Assembly: GCA_019009955.1 (NCBI GenBank)
Contig: CM032228.1
Coordinates: 224,651,001 to 224,715,000 of the forward strand
DNA from: Riptortus pedestris
Lineage: Eukaryota > Arthropoda > Insecta > Hemiptera > Alydidae
Length of the DNA stretch: 64,000 nt
Reading direction: 5' to 3'
Shown: one piece after another, positions 22,011 to 31,300 of the stretch
Numbering within the stretch: the stretch's first letter is position 1
How the letters are laid out: the number at the start of each line of letters is the position of its first letter
Made by a program: the position numbers and the translations under genes
The notes under the pieces: model-generated
The model's database searches: none
Told to the model about the DNA's origin: nothing
What the model saw: the letters and a program-made list of their open reading frames with translations, nothing else

Positions 22011-22640
22011 TCACTGCATTTTTTCTTCTTTTTGCATTTTTATCTGGTAAATAACTGTTAGCAATTTAGTAACTCTCTTTTTTAAATTAAAGTTATTACT
22101 TTCTAAATTTTTTACTTGGATCAGCAAGGACTTTAATTGGGATTCATATTCAGGAATTTTTTCCTTTAAGAGAATACATCCATCACAATCAACTTCTTCT
22201 GTATTACATGAAAAATCACTTTTCAGCTTTTTGGGAGAAATCTCATTAATGTGACGCAGGGCACGTTGAGTTATTTCACGTTTTTTACTCCTACAGTCTC
22301 TAGATGTTTCACATTTTGAGTCAGAAGTAGAGCTAGTAGGTGTTTGTTTACTTACGGACGATACTGGTAAATTAAGATGCGGCACAGCTTCTTCTTTTAA
22401 TATCAATCTATTAGGAACATAGCCTAACAATTCTGCTTGTAAATTCCTTTGGTAATCACTATCACTGAAATGTTCTGAACAAACCCGAGCAAAAGTAGGA
22501 TTAAATTTCAAATCTCCTCGTCTACACAGAACTATCCACTGTTTCTTAATTTCTTCGTTTTTCGGGAACCGGTGATAAGATACAGACTTGCCTGTTCTCC
22601 TAGAGTTGTTGGAACATGTTGCCATAGCACACTCACTCAT
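22011..22640 (-). CDS. THAP-domain protein with C-terminal coiled coil
   Basis: An intact 209-codon frame. I chose MSECAMATCSNN as the start rather than the Met six codons upstream because THAP domains begin at that Met. The zinc ligands are Cys4, Cys9, Cys54 and His57 (C2CH), with conserved Pro26, Trp35 and Phe58 and an AVP motif at 85-87. THAP domains are zinc-dependent DNA-binding domains of P-element transposases and of host regulators. Residues about 150-200 are heptad-like (YESQLKSLLIQVKNLESNN), a likely coiled coil. The RNase H-like catalytic region of a P transposase is absent. It could be a truncated transposase, a repressor-like derivative or a domesticated gene. There are no stops or frameshifts, in contrast to the other transposon genes here. 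Confidence 0.85.
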   Translation of the reverse strand: MSECAMATCSNNSRRTGKSVSYHRFPKNEEIKKQWIVLCRRGDLKFNPTFARVCSEHFSDSDYQRNLQAELLGYVPNRLILKEEAVPHLNLPVSSVSKQTPTSSTSDSKCETSRDCRSKKREITQRALRHINEISPKKLKSDFSCNTEEVDCDGCILLKEKIPEYESQLKSLLIQVKNLESNNFNLKKRVTKLLTVIYQIKMQKEEKMQ

Positions 22641-23004
22641 TTTGAAAAAAAAAATCACTTATAACAATGGAAAATAAAACAATTAACTAAAAACACAACG
22701 ATGCTCACGATGTAAACAAAGCTGAGTTCAGCCCAGTGACGTCATGCGCCAAAGTCGCAAAATTTTTTGATCTGCGCACCTGCCGAATGGCACCCCCCGG
22801 ACGGCATTCGACCTTGACTAGCTATTGCTCGTTTTGCTCCGGTTTCGTGTACCTCTTGTTTCGGTTAATAGCCAACGTATTGCTGGTCTAAGATGCGGGG
22901 TAAATCGGTTTACGTATGTCGTGATGTTGTGTACCTTTCATTATAGCTTGTAACACTGTTTGTTCGTATTCTTTTCGTGTGTGTTTTACATAGTATACGA
23001 TTTG

Positions 23005-23184
23005 CTATGGAGCCTTCCACGAGCTATGGACCAATAAAGTGCTCATCGTTACGATTTATATATCGTACGGATGACAGTGATTTCAATGAAAGGGTTAAAA
23101 ATGACAATAATAGATTAAATGTGATACAAGTTATTCAATCAATATATAAAAATAACGAATTTGTTGATGGGAATTACTATTAAC
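23005..23184 (+). CDS. Small uncharacterised ORF (59 aa)
   Basis: From ATG 23005 the frame reads MEPSTSYGPIKCSSLRFIYR with a charged middle and ends YKNNEFVDGNYY before TAA. It lies between the THAP module and the right end of the piggyBac-like element. The sequence looks like the N-terminus of a transposon protein that ends early. The family is not recognised. Confidence 0.3.
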
Positions 23185-23336
23185 CCTTCCAGGCCTGTGC
23201 GACCGGATGATTCGGTTTACGTCACGGAATTCATGTTTCGGTAAGAGTGTTAAGGGAAAAATCAGCTATTGGCGCTGTACTCACGACGGGGTTTTCGAAA
23301 AATGTCGTCAAATATCCATCGATCCAACTTAGTATA

Positions 23337-23550
23337 GGGTGGAATGCAGTTTAACCCCACTCTTGGTGAATTCGTCGAAAATCGGGCGATCACGTGATTA
23401 TTATTTTTTTCCTCATTGCTTTTTTAACTCAATTTTAAACAACAACGCGTAATCCGGAGATTTCATGATATCCGGAATGTTTACAAACGTTACTTCGGCG
23501 GATTTTCAGCTTGCCGGCATCAAGAGTGGAGTTAAACTGCATTTTCACCC
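23337..23550. mobile_element. 214-bp MITE with 8-bp TSD
   Basis: TTAGTATA flanks both sides (23329-23336 and 23551-23558). The ends are GGGTGGAATGCAGTTTAACC and, in reverse, GGGTGAAAATGCAGTTTAAC, continuing to CACTCTTG on both sides. It is inserted in a conserved stretch of family B, which rejoins cleanly when it is removed. Confidence 0.88.
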
Positions 23551-23579
23551 TTAGTATATGACGAAAATGAGGTCTGTTC

Positions 23580-23584
<5 letters not shown>

Positions 23585-23634
<50 letters not shown>
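23585..23634. repeat. (TA)n microsatellite
   Basis: The core microsatellite of the family B copy, here joined directly to repeat family D. Confidence 0.95.
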
Positions 23635-23637
<3 letters not shown>

Positions 23638-23880
23638 CATATTTTGTTGCGGCTGTTAACTTTAATTGGGCCAAATTAGTAAGCATTTCAAGTTTACCAG
23701 CATTGCTAAAAGTAGTGCTATAAAACAGGCAATTTTCTAACATGTAAAGCAGGAAACGTTTCATATTATACATTGTAAATGGAAATAAATTTCTATTTTT
23801 CAGACTACATCATGGAAGAAAAATAAATATTTTATTTCCCTGACTGTCGGCTCCAGTGGTTCAGGTCTCTTTTTTCTCAT
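23634..23880 (-). repeat. Repeat family D, copy 2
   Basis: A reverse copy of 17140-17400: TAAGCATTTCAAGTTTACC, AGGCAATTTTCTAACATGTA and CATTGTAAATGGAAATAAAT. Confidence 0.65.
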
Positions 23881-23884
23881 AGAG

Positions 23885-24560
23885 AATTTTTAATGGCCCA
23901 TATTAGTTAATGGCTAAAACCGGGGCTAAAGTGCATTTTAGTCCCCCCCCCAGCCGCTATCTTGTTACGTCACTGTCCGACATCTTCTTTCTTGCTACCG
24001 TCCTACATATTGTTTTTGCTAGTGTTTACTATTAATATTGTTTCCGTTTTAGCTATGGCTCAAAGTGAGTGCACGACTAGGTTTTTACATAATTGGAAGT
24101 GCAGGGAAAGCGTGCCGTTATTGAATGGTGTATAAAAGTGGGATTCTTATCGCCTACTACGAAAGCCTATCCTCCGCAGTCTAAGGATCCAACAAATTAG
24201 GTGAGTTAACAAAATTTAAGTTAAAATTACCCCCTCCCCCCTCCGCCCCTGGTTTTAACCGCCTATGGCGTATTTTGGAAATTTTAAAGTGTTAAAAAAG
24301 ATAAAGTAAGAAAAACAAAACCCCCACACTCGGTGTTACAAAAACAAGATGGCCGCCGACATCATCCTGCGCCATCAAGGGGGGGGGGACTAAAAAATGC
24401 ACTTTCACCAAAACCGGAATAGGGGGGGGGTAGAGAGGGGGAATTCGAAAATTCAAAATATCTCCGTTATTATGATTTGGATCGAAAAATGTTATAGAAC
24501 CATTCTTGTTAAACTATTGATCCTGGGAAAACTACTCAGATTACGCTGTCTTTTATCATT
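23885..24560 (-). repeat. Family B-derived sequence hosting a MITE
   Basis: GTTAATGGCTAAAACCGG on the left and GGGGTAGAGAGGGGGAATTC with AAAATATCTCCGTTATTATG on the right are consecutive family B blocks in reverse. They are separated only by the element at 23924-24409. Confidence 0.65.
23924..24409. mobile_element. 486-bp MITE with 8-bp TSD AAAACCGG
   Basis: AAAACCGG lies on both sides (23916-23923 and 24410-24417). The ends are GGCTAAAGTGCATTTTAGTC and, in reverse, GGTGAAAGTGCATTTTTTAG, followed by C-runs. The ends resemble those of the 214-bp MITE at 23337, so both probably share a transposase source. The interior includes a short frame, MAQSECTTRFLHNWKCRESV, that stops soon after. Confidence 0.82.
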
Positions 24561-24731
24561 TTGACAACAGGATAAAACTATTTTTGGTACATGGATTCAT
24601 TATTGCTTATCATACGTATGTAACTACATACTTATAACTCATTTTAAATTTAATGTCTCTATCACGTATTGGTTTGCATAACATCATTTTTGGTTTTTAT
24701 GGTACCTACTTATTGGATATCTGGAGACCAT

Positions 24732-25996
24732 TTAAAGACGATTATTAAATCATAATTAAAAGAAAATCACTTTATTATTTAAAATAACACTTCATGAATA
24801 TATAAATGAAAAAATGATTTAAGGGAAGCCAGACCACTCATTGTTTACAGATAAAATATTTACTATTTCAAAACCACTTATTCCTATTATATTGTTACGT
24901 TTTTATTACAAAACCAGTAATAGAACGTTGTTTATAAGAGTTCTTTTGGATTGCAAAATTAAACTCACACAAGCTTCACAGTTTTTATCACTGCACAATT
25001 TATTTGCAGCACACTACACACTTGGTTAATTGTTCTTAATTACTACTCACAGAATGCACTGATAGCTTCACTGTTCTTGTTATTACACAGTCCAATAATT
25101 CACTCACGGTCACTGAATTACACAAAAAGACGGCACTGCACTGTCCTTTAACATGGCACTAAACTGTTACTTACAGTCACGCCACAAGACTGTTCTTCAC
25201 ATAAAATCATTTTACCTAAGTCGCACTGTACCACTGATGTCATCAACAAGACAGCTGAGAGCTTTTTTTTTTTTTTTTTATACCCGAGATCCAGTAGGGA
25301 ATTAGATGAGAGTTTGGAGACAGAGTGTCCTGCCATGGCTGTCCCGACAGTTCCCCTTCTACTTAACACTCTGTTGTTCTATTTTAAGGGGGTGGTGTGA
25401 GTTCGTATGGGTGTAAATAGACCCGGGTTGAGGGTTACCCGGCAACTGTCTGAGTACCGGGACCCAGTATTTACCGGAGACCCAGTATTTGATGGTATTA
25501 AGGTAGTGTGACCCACTGGGGGTGAGGAAAGATAGTTCCCCTTCTGCTGAACTATGTTCCATTATAAGGGGGGTGGCAATTGGGTGTGGGTGTAATGGAA
25601 CTCATAAAGGGTGGGTGACCCGGTAGCTGGTACTCGTAATACGGGGTGGGTTACTTGACTAGCTCGCAGCTGGCCGGTTCTTTATATAGGTCATCGGCAT
25701 ACATCAAAGGGGAATTGTCTGGATCCTTCGACGTCTGGACTGGAAGGGACTAGTACGGGCTCGACCATTAGCGGCACCCTTTGATTTCATTCACACTCAC
25801 CAAACACGTAAACATCTCTGTCCAATCCTTCATGTATTTAATTTTCGCAACAATATGGTGCTATTCCGCGGCATCGTTCAGTTTTCGGATTTATAATTAC
25901 ATTTTGTTATTCAAACCAATTCTAGAAGTGTTATTTTAATTAATAGTGTTTTTTTTTTTTTTTTTTTTTTAAATATGATTTAATAATCGTCTTTAA
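24732..25996. mobile_element. DNA transposon with about 75-bp TIRs next to TTAA
   Basis: The left end TTTAAAGACGATTATTAAAT and the reverse of the right end TTTAAAGACGATTATTAAAT agree. Similarity continues through TAAAATAACACTTC. TTAA sits at 24732-24735 and 25993-25996. The interior has no recognisable transposase. It holds a direct duplication: AGTTCCCCTTCTACTTAAC near 25349 and AGTTCCCCTTCTGCTGAAC near 25529, each followed by TAAGGGGG and a GGGTGTAA block. Confidence 0.7.
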
Positions 25997-27092
25997 ATAG
26001 GTGATAATTGATAAGTACCGTTATTATTATCACACATTGTCGCGTTATCTTTAAAGTAACTTGTTCTACGCATAACAATATTTTAATTTTCTGGACCAAT
26101 TATCTATGGAAATAGATTGTATGTTTACTAGCTATGCACTCTTTGAGAAAATTACGCAAAAATGTCTTTTCTCGAGCTCCCTTTTTCTCAAAAAGGTGAA
26201 CGGCGTTGTACAGGTTTAAATTTAGTGTACTTGAATCTGTTTTCCTGTGACTCCTTACTTTGAAACTGATTAATATTGTGTGAATGTGTGGCAGAAGGGT
26301 TTATCCAACTAGTTTCTATTATGTTTTGGGAATTCGCTATTTAAAGACAAAGTTTGACATGTAACTAATTAATTGGTATGTTCCAAGAAAAGTCAAATCT
26401 GCCAGCAATCTGGCTTGTGCATGAGCAGTACAATTATTATTTTCCTCCAATTGTACTAAGGATGTGCACGCCAATTTGCTGATAGTTTCGACTCATGTTT
26501 GAATAAACCTACACTTCGAATGTTAAGTAGAGGATCGTGTTAAACATCAGATCCCACATTTTTGTTGTTATACACGTGCTACGTAAATAAATGAAAAAGC
26601 CAACACCACAGACAGAAGTTTTAAGATTGTGTCTCAATTCCTTAATTTCATTCTTGTGTAGCCTAGTTATTTATTTTTATTAAATTGATTTATATAGGAG
26701 CACTCCGTCCTAAATAATCTTTGGATGAACTGAACATTAATTAAGAAAATAAAAATATTGAAAATATGAATATACAGTTTTTTTTTCATTCTGCAAAAAA
26801 ACTTAGTTTTTAGGCTCCTATTTTTCCCGACAGTATATGTTAAATTGGTTTAGTGCCACTTCATATTCAGGGATATCCAAAGAGACTATCCACCAAACTA
26901 AAACTAATTCCGTTATAATCGATACTCTTATAACAAATTCTGAGGTTATCAATTTCAAATTTCGTTTACAATATCTGGTGATAAGAAATTCTTATTCTGT
27001 AGACCACATAACGTTGCTTTATAGTTGTTTACAGTTAATAGTTTTTCTTCTGTTTATAGATTTAGAACTTTGATTTCCAAATTTTTTAATAG
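25997..27092. other. Non-coding AT-rich stretch
   Basis: No repeat or coding region is recognised. It may contain the 5' UTR and promoter of the micro-exon gene that starts at 27116. Confidence 0.4.
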
Positions 27093-27143
27093 GTATCACT
27101 TTTATATTTACCGGTATGGCAACTGATGAAATGACACCCGAAG
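27093..27143 (+). CDS. Micro-exon gene, first coding exon
   Basis: Acceptor TTTTTTAATAG at 27092, then 23 nt of leader and ATG at 27116 (ACCGGTATGG). Ten codons follow before CCCGAAG/GTAAGT. The start codon was chosen because it opens the only frame that joins the next exon. Confidence 0.5.
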
Positions 27144-28311
27144 GTAAGTTCTTTTTTGTAAAATAATAAACTGAATGCAACAGTCTCAGGTAAATTTATA
27201 TTTAATTTTAAAATACACTAGATATTTTGCCGTTCGCCTAGAAGATTTGAGGTAGAATACCAATTACTTGTCTAAGTAGTGTATTCATTATTGTTTTCCT
27301 TTGTACTTTAGGTTTCCCTTTTGACAACTTTCTTCTGAACTCGTAGTAAGTGGAGAAGGACTTTTAACTTTAATAATTTTAAGCTCTGTATTCACTGTTT
27401 CAATTATCAAACTTTTAATAATATGAAGCACAATTGTACTTCTTAATTTGGAAATAACCTTTTTTTTTGATATTCCACTGTTCCTTTTCTGGTTAACTTA
27501 TAGAATTCTATAAAGGCACAAAATTTGTAGCCTTAGTTTCTCAATAGGTTCTTGCAGAATTTAAGTTGGAATATTAATTTGCATTTGCATTTCATATAAA
27601 TAAGTATATTCCTCAGAAAAGTGTGTATAACTAATGTTATTGGAAATTTAATGCTCTATACATATTTTCTGTATCATGAATATTAATTAAGATGTATCGA
27701 TTTATCAGTTTTCGTCTTTGAGTAAACCCCTACTCCTATTCATGTCATATTAACAATAAGCTGTTATATCCTAAACCACTTCGTTCCAAGGTTAAATACC
27801 AAATATGCTTTTCATTGAACTTTTACTTTGTGAGATGAATGCAAAAGTGTGGTGACGTAATCAATTACGAGTTTTCCATCTTAACTTGAAAATGTTTATT
27901 TTGTCTATACATTATTTAGCCGTTTCATTCAAAGCTAAAGATTGTTTTTGCTATTGGCTAAAATTGGGGGTTTAGAGAGGGCGAATTTGAAAATTCAAAA
28001 TATTTCTGTTATTATAAGTTGGATCGTAAAATGTTTTATAACCAATCTTGTTAAGCTATTGATGTTCTACAATTGTTGTTCTATGCATTTTTTTGTATCT
28101 CAAGTTTTAAGCGAGCTATTCCCACTTTCTTGTTATCATCCTTCAGTAAACCTCCCCCCTCCCCCACCACGTTCTACTCATCGGTTTTAGCAGATTTCCC
28201 TTAAGGTAAATCAGCTAATGAGGCCGTAATAATGACGCAATTTTCAAAATTTTTCTTTATATGTCCATCGATCCTACCTAGTAGTTGACTAAAATGAGGT
28301 CCGTTCATAAC

Positions 28312-28371
<60 letters not shown>

Positions 28372-31300
28372 TTCTACCACTGCTCTAGCGATCACAATTT
28401 TTGTTTGATCGTTACCAAACTCAATATTTTGTCGTTTTATGCAAAAAGAAAGATCAAGTTCGTTAAAGGCTGAAATCGGATAAGTGGGAGGGGCGTTTAG
28501 TGTGGGATAAATTTTATATTCGAATTATCTCCCTTTCTATAAGTCGGACCATAAAAGTGTTTAGAATAAATCTTATTGCAAATTAAATTTACTATAAATA
28601 TTGTTATTATACATTTGTTCTCTATCTTGAATATTAACCGAGATATTTGCATTTTTCAGTTTTCAGCCTTCAGTGAGCCCCCACCTAGAATAGTGTTACA
28701 TAAAGAATACTCTGTATTATAATAAAACACATTATTCAAAGCTTAAATACCAAATATTGTTTTCCAGAGACCTTTTTGTTATATGAGATGCAAATATGTT
28801 CTTGTGACCCCACCCCCAGCGTTAAATTCTTGGACTACTAAAATTTGATTGATTGAGATAAAAATGATACTGATTCATTATAAATTACAGTATTAGATAT
28901 AGTGCATCGTTTTCAATAAAATTAATATGTTATATTCTGATATGTTTAAGTTATTGTTTTTCTTTCCGCTGAGCCAATGGCAGACCTGTTGATTGACGGA
29001 CTTTTTTTTTTTTTTACATATAAATAGAGAATATGTGGTGAGACGAGGTCACAAATGTGTTATTCCTGCACGTTGGAAATCTGCTTAGTTAACATAGCCT
29101 CTGCTTTGTGGACTTATTTAATTCCTGTTTACATAGACTTCTTGATATTATGGCAGAAATGTAGAATAGATGGTGAGATGTGTTGACCAGCGTGTCTTTC
29201 TAGCAAGTGGGAAATCTGCTTTTTTTAAGCACTCCTGTGTGACAGATTTATTTTTAGTATTTTAGGGCATGGCAAAAATGACAATAATATTATATATACT
29301 GCCAGAAAACAATTCGCTATTTGATTATTGCTAATAATAATAGCTATTAATATAATATAACTGATATTAATAACTCCTATTTATGCTAATTAATATAACA
29401 TCTGATTAACTCTCAAGTGGGTGCAGGGATCTCACAGGTCTACTACAGTTTGGGTAAGGATTTCAACAAATTATAAATTTCAGGTAAGAAAAAATGCCTC
29501 GTTCCTTCACTATTCTTTATTCGTTGTGACAGAGCGCTTTCAGAGCATACGCTCCATCATCAGTGCCCTCTTCACAATGATGGGACAGGAACCAAGTCCC
29601 GGAGTCACAAGGAATCCTTGGTTCCTGTCACATCATTGTGAAGAGGGCACTGAGGATGGAGTGTATGCTCTGAAAGCGCTCTGTCACAACAAATAAAGAA
29701 TAGTGAAGGAACGAGACGTTTTTTCTTACCTGAGATAATAATTCCTTCACCATCCAGCTCCTCAAAAATGGAAATTATAAATTGTACGAACTCGATCTAA
29801 GGGTTTGAATGATTATTTCAACAAGTCAGCAACATTTGTTTATTGTATTTCTTGTACGGGGTAACGAATGTTGTTTATTTTATAGAATCAAAACGGACCT
29901 GTGAGGACCTGACATCGAACATTTTATGAGATGATTTGAATGAGATATTTATATAGTGTTTATCTACATTCATTAAGGTTTAAAGAAATATATATATTTA
30001 ATATTTCTTTTATTTTTTTAGGTTCAGTAATAAATCGTTTGGAAAGAAAACTGGTAGAAAAAGGTATGAGCAGCTTAAGCATATATTAAACAAATATAAT
30101 GCAAAAAATTGAAAATATAAATGTTATAAGTATTTTTTACTTTTTGTATGAAGTAAAGGAAGTTTATTAGTAAAATTTATTTATTTATTGGAGCTTCACA
30201 GCTGTGATGATGTTCTGAAAAAAAAAATGTATATAATTAAAATACAAAACAAAATGAATTAATTAATTAATAAATGAAAATAAAACCACAAAACAGAAAT
30301 TGAACATGAAAAACAGAAATGAAACACAGAAAAAACATCACAGAAATGAAACGAGAAACAGAATTGGAACACAAAACAGAAATGAGACATAAAACAGAAA
30401 TGAAACATTAAACAGAAATGGAAGACTGAAACAGAAATGAAACATTAAACAGAAATGGAAGACAGAAACAGAAATGAAACATAAAACAGAATTGGAACAC
30501 AAAACAGAAATGAGACATAAAACAGAAATGAAACATTAAACAGAAATGGAAGACTGAAACAGAAATGAAACATTAAACAGAAATGGAAGACAGAAACAGA
30601 AATGAAACATAAAACAGAAATGGAACACAAAAACAAAAATTGAACACATAAACAGAAATGGAACACAACAAAGAACGAAATACATAACAAAGTAACAAAC
30701 AAAAGATTAAATCCAAAACTAACTACAAAACTGAAATGTGAGAATTGAAAAACGAAACATAGAGTCACGTTGGTTAATAGGGAAAACCAATAAAAAATAC
30801 TAAAAAAATATAATAAAAATAAATAAATTATAGATAAAATGAACTATGTAACTAATATGTGTTATCAATGAATTTAAAATAATTGAGATTTAGATAAAAT
30901 ATGGGTGGTGTTTTAAAAAAAACCCATATCTCCCTCATACACTCTCATTGGATTTTCATGTTCAATTTGAGTTACTGAGACATTATGCCAGGAAGGGGGA
31001 AAACCTTCAGTTTTGCTCGACGAAAACAAACGATAAAAGTTTTCCTAACATATTTTATATTCCAAATAGTTCATAAAGAGCTTGGCATATACACAAGCAC
31101 ACAAAACATAACTACACACCAAAAAACATCCACACACAAAACACACAGACTCGAAACGCTTGCTTACATATATTGGGAAATTATAAAATCTCTTTTAAAA
31201 TGCAAGCATTAATTGTAAATGTAGTATGGTGATGGTGGGCATGTATGGGCTACTTTTGGTGAGTAAGTCATGTAAAAGAAAAATGTAGTCTTCTTGTATT

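Larger units (their letters stand above)
20601..22800. mobile_element. P-like module carrying a THAP gene
   Basis: ACGGCATT lies at both sides (20593-20600 and 22801-22808). Terminal regions share inverted GCGCCATTCG/GTGCCATTCG (20625-20634 and reverse of 22784-22793) and a perfect 16-bp inverted ACGTCACTGGGCTGAA (20666-20681 and 22727-22742). ATAAGATAAGGT near the left end resembles the Drosophila P terminal ATAACATAAGGT. P elements make 8-bp duplications and encode THAP domains. The exact ends are uncertain because CAAGGT at 20602 also pairs with ACCTTG at 22811-22816. Confidence 0.55.
18796..23249. mobile_element. piggyBac-like element inserted at TTAA
   Basis: TTAA occurs at both junctions (18792-18795 and 23250-23253), inside the family B palindrome. 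The ends are inverted repeats: left CACTTTAACCGG with TAACCGAAACACCGGTC then GAGGCC; right in reverse CACTCTTACCG with TAAACCGAATCATCCGGTC then ACAGGCC. A TTAA target with precise reconstruction of the palindrome is the piggyBac signature. I see no piggyBac transposase. The interior is occupied by a hAT element and a THAP module. Confidence 0.7.
18777..23640 (-). repeat. Family B element split by nested insertions
   Basis: TTTTAGCAGATTCCC at 18777 is the terminal arm of family B (reverse orientation). The next arm, GGGAAAAATCAGCTATTGG, appears only at 23254. The two arms rejoin across a shared TTAA to rebuild the hairpin. Family B then continues to 23336, is cut by a 214-bp MITE, resumes TGACGAAAATGAGGTCTG at 23557, and ends in (TA)n at 23585-23634. 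Confidence 0.8.

Noticed and set aside
24055..24140. ATG-initiated frame MAQSECTTRF in the 486-bp MITE
   Set aside because: It stops after 26 codons, lies inside a non-autonomous element and continues in no frame with a recognisable domain.
27314..27347. Possible micro-exon after TTTGTACTTTAG with a GTAAGT donor
   Set aside because: 34 nt would break the strict phase 1-1 pattern, and the joined frame meets TAG at once. It might be an alternative last exon but evidence is too thin.
30445..30768. 107-codon Phe/Cys/Ser-rich frame on the minus strand
   Set aside because: It is the translation of the 16-bp minisatellite. A period not divisible by three, repeated three ways, gives a pseudo-membrane protein with no start context.
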